This document shows positions 1 through 13,012 of a stretch of DNA of 64,000 bases, in pieces; positions within the stretch are counted from its first letter, which is position 1, and each line of letters opens with the position of its first letter. The position numbers and the translations under genes were made by a program. The notes under the pieces are model-generated. The model worked only from the letters and a program-made list of their open reading frames with translations, made no database searches and was not told where the DNA came from. The stretch is from Hevea brasiliensis. Taxonomy: Eukaryota; Streptophyta; Magnoliopsida; Malpighiales; Euphorbiaceae. The DNA is taken from positions 21,466,258-21,530,257 of the forward strand of contig NC_079497.1 in the NCBI RefSeq assembly GCF_030052815.1, given 5' to 3'.

Positions 1-113
1 TTCCTTAGTCAACCTAAAATGTTGACCCTCGATGCACTCTAGGTGAATTAGGTTTAATGTTACCAATATGTCATATTTTGTAGCCCTTTAATGTTGGTAT
101 ATGTTATCAATTT
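1..113 (-). repeat. E2 left (3') LTR, outer fragment
   Basis: This segment aligns without gaps to 32141-32253 of the E2 right LTR with seven transitions. It is cut at 113 by the E1 insertion and resumes at 23827. Confidence 0.9.
109..113. repeat. Target-site duplication of E1, left copy
   Basis: AATTT lies immediately before the E1 terminus TGTCACACC. The same five bases follow the E1 terminus GTGTTACA at 23822-23826, and the uninterrupted E2 right LTR has a single copy. Confidence 0.92.
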
Positions 114-981
114 TGTCACACCCTACCCCTCTGTAAGGCATAACATGATCCCGTAGTATACCTAATGAATTACCAACTCCGTCTACTGATAATCCATTAA
201 ATACACTACAAGGGATTTTAAAAACTTTTCTTACCTCTTTTACAGTGGTGAGCACTATTTACAGGTGTTAAAGACTTTGGTGAACTGAAGTGAAACAACT
301 AACTCATTTGGTTTATTTGGAATTTCTGTAAAAATTTTGGCAGAGTGCCATCTGTATTTTGGACAAAACAGTTCTTCAGAAAACCTGTAAAAAGCGCTTC
401 AATAATTTTCCAAATCTCAACTTCAATACATTTCTCAACACAACAATTTATCAACTCAATTCCATAGAAATTTTTCAAAGTTTAAGATAAGGAAATATAA
501 TACAATTTTTACAAGTCAAATAACTCATAATTAATTTACAACTTCAAGGTACAATTTGAATTTGCAACTGCTCAAAACCAAAAACAAAATATACATACAG
601 TGAATATATATTACATTACAAAATACAAAATGCGGTATACTCACTATACCCAAAAATCTCTCGCTGTCGGTACTAGCAGCCTAGTCTGCTGCCCTATCTG
701 TCTGTCTACCTGCGACAGCAATAAAAAGCTATCGCTGAGACAATGTCTCAGTGGTGCACAACATTAACCAAATACAAATTTTAAATCACAATTCATAAAT
801 CATATCAATAGTGGATACTTAAAACCATAGTTAAATTCAAGACAATGAATGTCATAAGGAATTTAAACTCCAATTCACAAAAAATCAAAATTCATAATAA
901 CACAATTTAGTCAAATAGTTTAAGAATACCGTATTGCCAATTCATGCACAATTTGATCAAATAACTGAATAATACCTTTTT

Positions 982-1138
982 GCAAATCAATAACACAATT
1001 CGATCAAATAATTGAATAATATCGTTTTGCAAATCAATAACACAATTCGATCAAATAATTGAATAATATCGTTTTGAAAATCAATAACACAATTCGATCA
1101 AATAATTGAACAATACAATGTTGCCATTCAATAACACA
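982..1138. repeat. 47-bp minisatellite inside E1 LTRs
   Basis: A unit of about 47 bp containing ACACAATTCGATCAAATAA is repeated three full times, with degenerate flanking copies. The same array occurs in LTR-B (about 7533-7690), LTR-C (14054-14211) and LTR-D (20637-20794). It is absent from the E2 LTR at the equivalent place. Confidence 0.85.
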
Positions 1139-2585
1139 ATTTAGGTCATGACACACATTTTTCCATATATGCCGTGTTGTACACCACGACAAGACATACT
1201 CACCCCATTAATCGAAATCAATGAGGGAGGGAGCTAGCTATATAACGAGTACTCATCCATACTCACCTCAGACTGGGAAGTCAAAGAGGGAGGAACATAA
1301 TCATACTCACCCCAGACTGATAAGTCAAAGAGGGAGGAATAATCACACTCACCCCATTAATGGAGGAGGAACATAGTATCAGTGTCATGCCAATTGTGAG
1401 TCAAAACAATTCCAAACATTTTATTCAATGATCCGTAAGAATCCAATAAATTTCCAAAGTTATAATTTCATTCACAAAATGGCAACATAATTCGTAATTC
1501 ACTTCAATTTCCACAAAAACCATTTACAGTGCTTTTCAATCAATAAGTATCCATCAATATCATTCAAACAATTTTCCGATTTCAAACCATTCACAATGTT
1601 TTTCAATCAATAAGTGTCCATCAAACACATTTCCACAATTTAAAACAATAATATACAAATAGTCAATATTTATTTCAATTGAAAATAATTCAAAAGAAAG
1701 CGATTGTTGTGCACAAACACAATTTAAAACAATAATATGCAAATATTCAATATTTATTTCAATTGAAAAATTCAAAAGCAATAGCCGTTGTGCACAAACC
1801 TCGATATTTGTCTCTGGTCACGACTCGATTTCTTTCCCTTTCTTTGAGTCCTTGTTAATGAGAAACACAATTCAAGTGTTTGATTCAAATTAAATTGTCT
1901 CTATCGATGGTGTTTGGTAAATAATGCACTGAACTCAATTATTCACTTAATCACCTAATATACCGACCCTCGTTGCGTTTTAGGTAAATTAGGTTTTAGT
2001 GTCGTTAATATGTCACATTCGATAGGGTTTTAGGTTTGGTACGTTTTGCCAAACTCGTTTCCTTGTTTAGTGCATTTTAATGCAACTTGCTGGATTCCGG
2101 GATACTGGTTTGACCTAACCGGACGATCTAGTTTCCTCGGTTTTCGAGTCTCGGTCGAAACTACAAACTTGTAGATCTATGTCTTATTGCACGCGGGGCA
2201 AAATTTTAGGTCAATCCGAGTTAAGTAGACCAAGTTATGGTCACTATACTACTGCTGGTCAAATGGCACCAATTTAGGTCAATTTTAGGTCAATTTGGTC
2301 AACTCTGGTTCGGCCAGTTTTTGGACCCGAACTTGTGCAAGTTGTTTGACTTGCTTATGGTCATTTCTGGGTTTTTGTGTCTTCATAAGACTTGTAGGTA
2401 TGGGTCTTAACTATTCATGGTTAAAATTTCAGGTCAATTGGACCTGTTTTGAGTGAGTTATGGCCTAAAAACTCACTGCTGCCCAAATGGTCAGTTTTTA
2501 GGTCTCAAGTGTACCTAATCCGAATTGGTCATTTTCTTAGGTCACCTTGCAAGCAGAATTTTGGTATGTTTTCTCAATGAAAGTT

Positions 2586-2637
2586 GGCACATTTTGTGCC
2601 TAGTTTCACCTCCAATTGGTCTCATACCAATTGAGGT
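2586..2637. promoter_or_regulatory. Paired LTR hairpins conserved across LTR families
   Basis: The first inverted repeat is GGCACA-TTT-TGTGCC (2586-2600). The second has arms CAATTGGT and ACCAATTG around the loop CTCAT and extends to 12-bp arms with one bulge (2608-2637). The second recurs in LTR-B 9164-9193, LTR-C 15689-15718, LTR-D 22262-22291, E2 24388-24416 and 32804-32833, and in the E3 family near 44501, 49968 and 52496. Function is unknown. Confidence 0.7.
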
Positions 2638-4169
2638 TACACATTTAAACTTATTGGTCTATTTGCACACTGTCCTCTATATATCTTTCAAACCCCAATT
2701 CAAACACACATTTAACTTGCTCTACTTTAAATCCCCATACCCAATTCTGATTTTATACCATTCCATATTCATTTATCACTTCTTACTATGGTCAATTTGG
2801 ACAGAATACAAACATTCTCAATACATCAAATACAACCCTAAACCACAAAGTCCAAATTTAGCAATATATGTACATAAATACACCTAATCATTACATATAA
2901 TCTCCACTACTAATTTACATATACATTCATCAATTCTTCTATGTCAACATTCTGCCAACACTTCCATCAATACATACAATTATTCAAGGGTTCCCAAGCT
3001 GCTGAAAATTGTTCTTCAACATCAAAGTGCCCTACAATTTACCAATTCCCATCCAAGTACATAAATTACCATATATATGTGAAATAATCCTCTAGGATAT
3101 TAAATCACCATGATCAACATTATTTCTCATCAATTATATGCATAAATATCTCATCAAAAACGTGACTCCATGGCTGTCCAAAATGAAAACAACAATAACT
3201 CTTCAAACTCAAAATTTTCCTTCACAAAGCCAACACCCATAACATGCACAAAAAACTTAACAAAGCTATCTTCAAAATTATGAACTTACCTTATGCTTGG
3301 AGCTTGTTAAACCTTGCTTAAACTTCTCAAATTTAGTATCAAACTCTTCCTTGTGATGAGTAGACAAAGTTTCATGAAGGAACCTAAGAGATTGGAGTTG
3401 AAAATGGAGAGTTAAGAGAGCTTGCTTGAAAAATGGCCATGGTGTTTCCTCTCACCTTCATTCACGGCAATGTTGAGATAACTTTGAGGAAGATGAAGTT
3501 CAGCTGATTTAGTGGAGTTACAGCTGCCCTATTATATGTTTATTTTATGCATTAGTGGTCCACTCACAATTTTAATCATATTTTAAGCTAAACTTTCATT
3601 TAATCCCACATGAAACCCCTGATTTTAGCTATTTACTTTAGGTACCACCAAATTAATTTTTCATTTTATTTTCTAAGTGTAATATTATTTATTTTTAATG
3701 GACATTTAGGTCAAAAGACACTTCGGGGTGTCAAATGACCATAATGCCCCTGTTCGGGTTACGTTCCCGATTTTTCGGTAACACCGGGTTTTGTCTGTTT
3801 TTCGATTTCTCACTTTTCTTTGTACTAATTATTTAATTTTTCTTTTATCTTTCTAATGATATTTATTCTTCAATAAGGGTCTATTTAAGTCCTAAAAATG
3901 TTTTCCAGGGTTCCCTGCAGTCCAGGGCTAGTCAACGGTCCACGCCGTGACTTCCAGTCATGATCACCATCGCTAGGTTTCCCGGCTCGTTTAACTTGAT
4001 CACATTTCTTTGCTATCATTTTTCCTTTGTTTTTCTTGTACTTTCTTTTCTTGTATTTCATTATTTTATGTCTCCTCACTCTCATTGAAGTGTGGTTCTA
4101 GGCATCCTAGCTGTCCGGACAAAGATCAGTCACCGAGCAATGAGCACTACCGAACTTAGGGGTGTTACA

Positions 4170-4183
4170 ATTCTCCCCCCCTT
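4170..4183 (-). other. Polypurine tract, E1 internal-1
   Basis: On the minus strand AAGGGGGGGAGAAT lies directly before the LTR start TGTAACACC. Equivalent tracts are at 10718-10731 and 17248-17261. Confidence 0.85.
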
Positions 4184-5230
4184 AAATAAATTTCGTCCAC
4201 GAAATTTTACCCAATAGCTATCTTACAATAGTCATACGTTTATTTTGTCTTGTCTATATGATCGTATAATCTTGTTTTCCTCAAATTTTTATAAGACTTT
4301 TAACAATCTAATACCACGTTTAATTTGTTTGTATAATACTAATCTCCTCTTACTATTGTGTTGTCTAATATTTCGGTTCACGTTCCTTCTTGAATGACCC
4401 TTGAGGTCATGTTAGAATCATTCATCAGTCATTGGTCCTCTGACCATTCTAATCCATAGTCTTCCTCACATTCGTAATATTTCTTTGTTATATATGAATC
4501 AACTGTTCAATTTTCTACTTTCATAAACTCTTTTTATCTGTCAATATTCTATAACTTACTTCCTTTTGTACTGAACTATAACCTTTCGATATTTTAACTT
4601 TTGAGTTTTAGATCCCTAAGTAGGATTTTCAAACTTATTTCTAACAATTAAATTCGTCACGGCATAACTATACCAAAATAGATGCCGTTGGCAACTATTC
4701 TCATCTAGATGTACTATCGGGTAGTCGTAGCTCTACACAATAATCTCAAGTTAGTCTTTGTGTCTGCGACTACGGTATAAACATCAAGAACATTGCATAG
4801 TTACTACGATACATCCCAATATATCAAACTTTGTTATCTTTTATTCTTTTTGAATTCACTGATATTCGAATCTTATTCTGATTACAATATCCATTAGCAA
4901 TTTCTAACAGTAACCTCCTTACCCTCATCTAGAGCAATTCCATTACTGCATCTTACTTTTATGTCCTCTTACCTTACATTAAGTAGGCTGGCCAATTAGC
5001 TTTGTAATTTATGGTGTGTTAGAAAATACTTTTCGCCGATAAACTCTTTCAAAACTAATTTCACTTATTATCACAATCCTTATCTTAAGGGCTAATCACT
5101 AATGCATCAAAATTTATTCCCCTGTAAAGGAATAACAACAGAACATATAGTTCTAACACTAACATAAAAATATGCAAACTCCAGGTCAAACAATACATAT
5201 ATATATATCTTAGTTGCTAATTGAGAAAGT
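4184..5230 (-). other. E1 internal-1 non-coding region between gag and polypurine tract
   Basis: About 1.05 kb without a credible reading frame, present in all three internal regions. It occupies the place where pol would be in an autonomous element but shows no alignable similarity to E2 pol. A roughly 100-bp island (4726-4826) also occurs in E3 (45848-45948). The 20-nt hairpin seen in copy 3 is scrambled here. Confidence 0.75.
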
Positions 5231-5251
5231 ACCAGCAATAATGTCAAAAGT

Positions 5252-6479
5252 CTAAGCCTCTTCTCTCTGCCGTATAGCGTATACTCTAGTTGAAGCATCA
5301 CCCTGTTTTGGCTGATTCACAGTACTCTGACTTCTAGGTGTACTACCCCTACCTCTACCTCTGCCTCTACTAACTGATGGTGAACTATTTGGGGTAGAAA
5401 CTTGGGTTGATCCCTTTGGTGTAGTAAATGATCCAGAACGACTTGGATTTACACAATCCCTAGCAAAATGGCCAGTCTCTCCACAGTTAAAACATGCTCC
5501 TACGGCTCTATAACATAGCCCACTATGTGGTTTACCACAAGTTTCACAAAGTCGATCTGACAGCGCATTTCTGGGTTTCTGTTGAGTTTGCTGATCGGAT
5601 CGAGGTGGTTTCTGTCCAAAAGATCTATCTCTACCGGACTTCTTACTATCTCTGTCGTATCCCCCAAAGTTTTTCCTCTTTCCAGTAGGACCATTAGAAC
5701 TCTGTTCTACTGACTTTCCCTCTTTTTCTTTCTTCTCTGATTTTTTTTTCTCAAGAGCCGCTTCAGATTCAATTCTTTCTAATTCTAGTGCTTGAGAAAT
5801 AAGTTCAGAGAAGTTGTTATGTTTGAATCCGACCACTTGTAATCTGATACTAGGCTTCAAGCCGGTTTCAAACCTCTTACATCTCTCCTGTGGTAGAAAG
5901 TAGACTTCTTGCATAATGGCTTAGGCGGGAGAATTCCCTTTCATACTCGACCACCGATCGCCTTTGTTTTGGACTTAGGAATTCTTGCGACTTTGATCTA
6001 CATAAGCATCGGGGACATATTTTTGCTGAATTCCTGAGGAAGTCATTCCATGTTAGCACCTGCAGTTCTACTGGACTATGGGGAATGGTTTTCCACCATC
6101 ATAAGCATCCCCACAGCAAAGATACGAGTACTCAAATCTGAGCTCCTCTGTGCAATGCGTTTCTTGAATACCCTATCCATCCTCTCTAACCATTGTTCAC
6201 TTCTAGAGGATCTCTCATCCCTTAAACTCTGTAGCCCCATATTTCATCAATTTATCATATTGCTGGTAGGAGGCGTGGTTGTACCACTTTGTCTGTATTG
6301 GGACTTGAGTAGGCACATTACCATCCATTTGTTGGAACATTGCAGTGTCTGTTTGAGCGATCGAGCATAGAATCTGCGATGCTGCAGTGGTGCTCTTGAA
6401 CCACGACATTATGTAGGCATGGGGCATCCTTGCACCTCGGCCTCTATCGATTGATCGATGAACGATCACCCTCTTCCAT
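5252..6479 (-). pseudogene. gag: E1 gag copy 1 (broken)
   Basis: Gag forms the retrotransposon particle and binds RNA through zinc knuckles. The minus-strand start ATG is at 6479 (MEEGDRS-type N-terminus by comparison with copy 3). The C-terminal 220 residues are open (5252-5914) and include a CETCGKPHSGLC cluster, an intact CCHC knuckle CFNCGETGHFARDC, a Ser/Thr/Arg-Gly-rich tail, and the end QREEA then TAG. The N-terminal half is broken by small indels, most of which fall where the other copies have CAG or CTG. In E2 the same position continues from REEA into the protease. Here a stop and unrelated DNA follow. Some breaks may be consensus errors. Confidence 0.8.
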
Positions 6480-6646
6480 AATCAATTCGAGGATTTTAGA
6501 CCTCTGTACAATGATACAAGGAGATTTCCTCCCGTTAGTGCATTTTTATAATGTAATGTCTTGTATGTATCAAATAATGATATTGAGCGGTTGTCTTGTG
6601 AAGAAAGAATATTCAAATAACATGTGAAAAGCAATTTAAAAACTTT

Positions 6647-6657
6647 GCTCGATACCA
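6647..6657 (-). other. Primer binding site (tRNA-iMet type), damaged
   Basis: The site reads GCTCGATACCA on the plus strand. Copy 3 has the canonical GCTCTGATACCA, so this copy has lost one base inside a CTG. It lies a few bases inside LTR-B. Confidence 0.7.
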
Positions 6658-6665
6658 CAAAAACA

Positions 6666-9600
6666 TGTCACACCCTACCCTCTGTAAGGCATAACATGAT
6701 CCCAGTAGTATACCTAATGAATTACCAACTCCGTCTCATCGATAATCCATTAAATACACTACAAGGGATTTTAAAAACTTTTCTTACCTCTTTTACGATG
6801 GTGAGCACTATTTACAGTGTTAAAGACTTTGGTGAATCAAGTGAAACAACTAACTCATTTGGTTTATTTGGAATTTCTGTAAAAATTTTGGCAGAGTGCC
6901 ATCTGTATTTTGGACAAAACAGTTCTTCAGAAAACCTGTAAAAAGCGCTTCAATAATTTTCCAAATCTCAACTTCAATACATTTCTCAACACAACAATTT
7001 ATCAACTCAATTCCATAGAAATTTTTCAAAGTTTAAGATAAGGAAATATAATACAATTTTTACAAGTCAAATAACTCATAATTAATTTACAACTTCAAGG
7101 TACAATTTGAATTTGCAACTGCTCAAAACCAAAAACAAAATATACATACAGTGAATATACATTACATTACAAAATACAAAATGCGGTATACTCACTATAC
7201 CCAAAAATCTCTCGCTGTCGGTACTAGCAGCCTAGTCTGCTGCCCTATCTGTCTGTCTACCTGCGACAGCAATAAAAAGCTATCGCTGAGACAATGTCTC
7301 AGTGGTGCACAACATTAACCAAATACAAATTTTAAATCACAATTCATAAATCATATCAATAGTGGATACTTAAAACCATAGTTAAATTCAAGACAATGAA
7401 TGTCATAAGGAATTTAAACTCCAATTCACAAAAAATCAAAATTCATAATAACACAATTTAGTCAAATAGTTTAAGAATACCGTATTGCCAATTCATGCAC
7501 AATTTGATCAAATAACTGAATAATACCTTTTTGCAAATCAATAACACAATTCGATCAAATAATTGAATAATATCGTTTTGCAAATCAATAACACAATTCG
7601 ATCAAATAATTGAATAATATCATTTTGAAAATCAATAACACAATTCGATCAAATAATTGAACAATACAATGTTGCCATTCAATAACACAATTTAGGTCAT
7701 GACACACATTTTTCCATATATGCCGTGTTGTACACCACGACAAGACATACTCACCCCATTAATCGAAATCAATGAGGGAGGGAGCTAGCTATATAACGAG
7801 TACTCATCCATACTCACCTCAGACTGGGAAGTCAAAGAGGGAGGAACATAATCATACTCACCCCAGACTGATAAGTCAAAGAGGGAGGAATAATCACACT
7901 CACCCCATTAATGGAGGAGGAACATAGTATCAGTGTCATGCCAATTGTGAGTCAAAACAATTCCAAACATTTTATTCAATGATCCGTAAGAATCCAATAA
8001 ATTTCCAAAGTTATAATTTCATTCACAAAATGGCAACATAATTCGTAATTCACTTCAATTTCCACAAAAACCATTTACAGTGCTTTTCAATCAATAAGTA
8101 TCCATCAATATCATTCAAACAATTTTTCACAGTTTCAAACCATTCACAATGTTTTTCAATCAATAAGTGTCCATCAAACACATTTCCACAATTTAAAACA
8201 ATAATATACAAATAGTCAATATTTATTTCAATTGAAAATAATTCAAAAGAAACAGTTGTTGTGCACAAACACAATTTAAAACAATAATATGCAAATATTC
8301 AATATTTATTTCAATTGAAAAATTCAAAAGCAATAGCCGTTGTGCACAAACCTCTGATATTTGTCTCCTGGTCCTGACTCAGTATTTCTTTCCCTTTTGC
8401 TGAGTCCTTGTTAACTGAGAAACACAATTCGAAGTGTTTGATGCAAATTAAATTGTCTCTATCGATGGTGTTTGGTAAATAATGCACTGAACTCAATTAT
8501 TCACTTAATCACCTAATATACCGACCCTCGTTGCGTTTTAGGTAAATTAGGTTTTAGTGTCGTTAATATGTCACATTCGATAGGGTTTTAGGTTTGGTAC
8601 GTTTTGCCAAACTCGTTTCCTTGTTTAGTGCATTTTAATGCAACTTGCTGGATTCCGGATACTGGTTTGACCTAGCGGACGGCCTAGTTCCCACGGTTTT
8701 CGGGTTTCGGTAAAAACTACAAACTTGTAGAACTATGTCTTATAGCACGTGGGACAAAATTTTAGGTCAATCCGAGTTAAGTAGACCAAGTTATGGTCAC
8801 TATACTACTGCTGGTCAAATGGCACCAATTTAGGTCAATTTTAGGTCAATTTGGTCAACTCTGGTTCGGCCAGTTTTTGGACCCGAACTTGTGCAAGTTG
8901 TTTGACTTGCTTATGGTCATTTCTGGGTTTTTGTGTCTTCATAAGACTTGTAGGTATGGGTCTTAACTATTCATGGCTAAAATTTCAGGTCAATTGGACC
9001 TGTTTTGAGTGAGTTATGGCCTAAACACTCACTGCTGCCCAAATGGTCAGTTTTTAGGTCTCAAGTGTACCTAATCCGAATTGGTCATTTTCTTAGGTCA
9101 CCTTGCAAGCAGAATTTTGGTATGTTTTCTCAATGAAAGTTGGCACATTTTGTGCCTAGTTTCACCTCCAATTGGTCTCATACCAATTGAGGTTACACAT
9201 TTAAACTTATTGGTCTATTTGCACACTGTCCTCTATATATCTTTCAAACCCCAATTCAAACACACATTTAACTTGCTCTACTTTAAATCCCCATACCCAA
9301 TTCTGATTTTATACCATTCCATATTCATTTATCACTTCTTACTATGGTCAATTTGGACAGAATACAAACATTCTCAATACATCAAATACAACCCTAAACC
9401 ACAAAGTCCAAATTTAGCAATATATGTACATAAATACACCTAATCATTACATATAATCTCCACTACTAATTTACATATACATTCATCAATTCTTCTATGT
9501 CAACATTCTGCCAACACTTCCATCAATACATACAATTATTCAAGGGTTCCCAAGCTGCTGAAAATTGTTCTTCAACATCAAAGTGCCCTACAATTTACCA

Positions 9601-10717
9601 ATTCCCATCCAAGTACATAAATTACCATATATATGTGAAATAATCCTCTAGGATATTAAATCACCATGATCAACATTATTTCTCATCAATTATATGCATA
9701 AATATCTCATCAAAAACGTGACTCCATGGCTGTCCAAAATGAAAACAACAATAACTCTTCAAACTCAAAATTTTCCTTCACAAAGCCAACACCCATAACA
9801 TGCACAAAAAACTTAACAAAGCTATCTTCAAAATTATGAACTTACCTTATGCTTGGAGCTTGTTAAACCTTGCTTAAACTTCTCAAATTTAGTATCAAAC
9901 TCTTCCTTGTGATGAGTAGACAAAGTTTCATGAAGGAACCTAAGAGATTGGAGTTGAAAATGGAGAGTTAAGAGAGCTTGCTTGAAAAATGGCCATGGTG
10001 TTTCCTCTCACCTTCATTCACGGCAATGTTGAGATAACTTTGAGGAAGATGAAGTTCAGCTGATTTAGTGGAGTTACAGCTGCCCTATTATATGTTTATT
10101 TTATGCATTAGTGGTCCACTCACAATTTTAATCATATTTTAAGCTAAACTTTCATTTAATCCCACATGAAACCCCTGATTTTAGCTATTTACTTTAGGTA
10201 CCACCAAATTAATTTTTCATTTTATTTTCTAAGTGTAATATTATTTATTTTTAATGGACATTTAGGTCAAAAGACACTTCGGGGTGTCAAATGACCATAA
10301 TGCCCTGTTAAGTTACGTTCCGATTTTTCAGAATAACTGGTTTTGTCTGCTTTTTCGATTTCTCACTTTTCTGTGTACTAATTAATTAATTATTCTTTTA
10401 TCTTTCTAAAGATATTTATTCTTCAATAAGGGTCTAAATAAGTCCTAAAAATGTTTTCTGGGGTTCCTCGCAGGGCTAGTCAACGGTCCACGCCGTGACT
10501 TCCTAAGTGTCACCCATCGCTAGGTTTCCTACTGCTTAACTTGATCACATTTCTTTGCTATCATTTTTCCTTTGTTTTTCTTGTACTTTCTTTTCTTGTA
10601 TTTCATTATTTTATGTCTCCTCACTCTCATTGAAGTGTGGTTCTAGGCATCCTAGCTGTCCTGACAAAGATCGGTCACCGGAACAATGAACGCACTACCG
10701 AACTTAGGGGTGTTACA
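6666..10717 (-). repeat. E1 LTR-B (4.05 kb)
   Basis: Near-identical to LTR-C and LTR-D. Differences from them cluster at CAG/CTG sites (for example 6795-6800, where CAGTGG in other copies reads CGATGG). Ends TGTCACACC and GTGTTACA on the plus strand. Confidence 0.92.
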
Positions 10718-10731
10718 ATTCTCCCCCCCTT

Positions 10732-11780
10732 AAATAAATTTCGTCCACGAAATTTTACCCAATAGCTATCTTACAATAGTCATACGTTTATTTTGTCTTG
10801 TCTATATGATCGTATAATCTTGTTTTCCTCAAATTTTTATAAGACTTTTAACAATCTAATACCACGTTTAATTTGTTTGTATAATACTAATCTCCTCTTA
10901 CTATTGTGTTGTCTAATATTTCGGTTCACGTTCCTTCTTGAATGACCCTTGAGGTCATGTTAGAATCATTCATCAGTCATTGGTCCTCTGACCATTCTAA
11001 TCCATAGTCTTCCTCACATTCGTAATATTTCTTTGTTATATATGAATCAACTGTTCAATTTTCTACTTTCATAAACTCTTTTTATCTGTCAATATTCTAT
11101 AACTTACTTCCTTTTGTACTGAACTATAACCTTTCGATATTTTATCTTTTGAGTTTTAGATCCCTAAGTAGGATTTTCAAACTTATTTCTAACAATTAAA
11201 TTCTTTCCTGGCATAACTATACCAAAATAGATGCCGTTGGCAACTATTCTCATCTAGTTGTACTATCGGGTAGTACGTAGCTCTACACAATAATCTCAAG
11301 TTAGTAATCAGAATCGCAAACTACAGTATAAACATCAAGAACATTGCATAGTTACTACGATACATCCCAATATATCAAACTTTGTTATCTTTTATTCTTT
11401 TTGAATTCACTGATATTCGAATCTTATTCTGATTACAATATCCATTAGCAATTTCTAACAGTAACCTCCTTACCCTCATCTAGAGCAATTCCATTACTGC
11501 ATCTTACTTTTATGTCCTCTTACCTTACATTAAGTAGGCTGGCCAATTAGCTTTGTAATTTATGGTGTGTTAGAAAATACTTTTCGCCGATAAACTCTTT
11601 CAAAACTAATTTCACTTATTATCACAATCCTTATCTTAAGGGCTAATCACTAATGCATCAAAATTTATTCCCCTGTAAAGGAATAACAACAGAACATATA
11701 GTTCTAACACTAACATAAAAGTATGCAACTCCAGGTCAAACAATACATATATATATCTTAGTTGCTAATTGAGAAGGTAC
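10732..11780 (-). other. E1 internal-2 non-coding region
   Basis: Same 1-kb non-coding segment as in internal-1. The conserved island is at about 11273-11375, with its hairpin altered. No gene is seen. Confidence 0.75.
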
Positions 11781-11799
11781 TAGCAATAATGTCAAAAGT

Positions 11800-13012
11800 C
11801 TAAGCCTCTTCTCTGTCGTATAGCGTATACTCTAGTTGAAGCATCACCCTGTTTTGGCTGATTCACAGTACTCTGACTTCTAGGTGTACTACCCCTACCT
11901 CTACCTCTGCCTCTACTAACTGATGGTGAACTATTTGGGGTAGAAACTTGGGTTGATCCCTTTGGTGTAGTAAATGATCGAGCGACTTGGATTTACATAA
12001 TCCCTAGCAAAATGGCGATCTCTCCACGCTTAAAACATGCTCCTACGGCTCTATAACATAGCCCACTATGTGGTTTACCACAAGTTTCACAAAGTCGATC
12101 CGACAGCGCATTTACGGGTTTCTTTGAGTTTCTTTGATCGGATCGAGGTGGTTTCTGTCCAAAAGATCTATCTCTACCTGACTTCTTACTATCTCTGTCG
12201 TATCCCCAAAGTTTTCCTCTTTCCAAGAGGACCATTAGAACTCTGTTCTCGACTTTCCCTCTTTTTCTTTCTTCTCGATTTTTTTTCTCAAGAGCCGCTT
12301 GATTCAATTCTTTCTAATTCTAGTGCTTGAGAAATAAGTTCGAAGAAGTTGTTATGTTTGAATCCGACCACTTGTAATCGATACTAGGCTTCAAGCCGGT
12401 TTCAAACCTCTTACATCTCTCCTATTTGGTAGAAAGTAGACTTCTTGCATAATGGCTTAGGCGGAGAATTCCCTTTCATACTCGACCACCGATCGCCCCT
12501 GCTTTGGACTTAGGAATTCTTGCGACTTCCGATCTACATAAGCATCGAGACATATTTTTGCTGAATTCCGAGGAAGTCATTCCATGTTAGCACTGCAGTT
12601 CTACTGCGGACTATGGGGAATGGTTTTCCACGATCATAAGCATCCCCAGAGCAAAGATCGAGTACTCAAATCTGAGCTCCTCTGCAATGCGTTTCTTGAA
12701 TACCCTATCCATCCTCTCTAACCATTGTTCAACTTCTAGAGGATCTCTGTCCCTTAAACTCAGAGCCCCATATTTCATCAATTTATCATATTGCTGGTAG
12801 GAGGCGTGGTTGTACCACCGTGTCTGCAGATTGGGACTTGAGTAGGCACATTACCGACCATTTGTTGGAACATTGCACCGTCTGCGAGCGAATCGAGCAT
12901 AGAACTGCGATGCTGCGGTGGTGCTCTTGAACCACGACATTATGTAGGCATGGGGCATCCCCTTGCACCTCGACCTCTATCGATTGATCGATGAACGATC
13001 ACCCTCTTCCAT
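11800..13012 (-). pseudogene. gag: E1 gag copy 2 (broken)
   Basis: Gag remnant from ATG at 13012 to the REEA-TAG end at 11800-11802. It is the most damaged of the three copies. Short open pieces at 11993-12307 retain the CETCGKPHSGLC cluster, but the following CCHC knuckle is frameshifted. Most indels relative to copies 1 and 3 lie at CAG or CTG positions (for example 12147-12153, 12500-12530 and 12885-12930), so real decay cannot be separated from consensus error. Confidence 0.78.

Larger units (their letters stand above)
114..4169 (-). repeat. E1 LTR-A (4.06 kb)
   Basis: On the minus strand it begins TGTAACACCCC and ends GGTGTGACA. It is the copy most different from the other three (for example 2438 and 2487). 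It contains a 47-bp minisatellite (982-1138), a duplicated segment near 1629-1777, a dense set of TTGACC cores in sense orientation near 2211-2304, two hairpins (2586-2600 and 2608-2637), and a possible weak TATA-like motif in sense orientation near 3531-3538. No protein-coding gene is credible in it. Confidence 0.92.

Noticed and set aside
982..1138. CRISPR-like spacing of repeats
   Set aside because: The units are contiguous minisatellite copies without unique spacers, in a plant genome.
2525..2887. 120-codon plus-strand frame repeated at 9081-9443, 15606-15968 and 22179-22541
   Set aside because: It lies inside the LTRs and is kept only because the LTR copies are near-identical. It starts with a non-ATG codon, runs antisense to the element, and the equivalent E2 LTR region is not open.
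8050..8274. 74-codon frames with an internal repeat (also at 1560, 14571 and 21153)
   Set aside because: They are in LTR DNA and reflect a duplicated AT-rich segment. There are no protein features.
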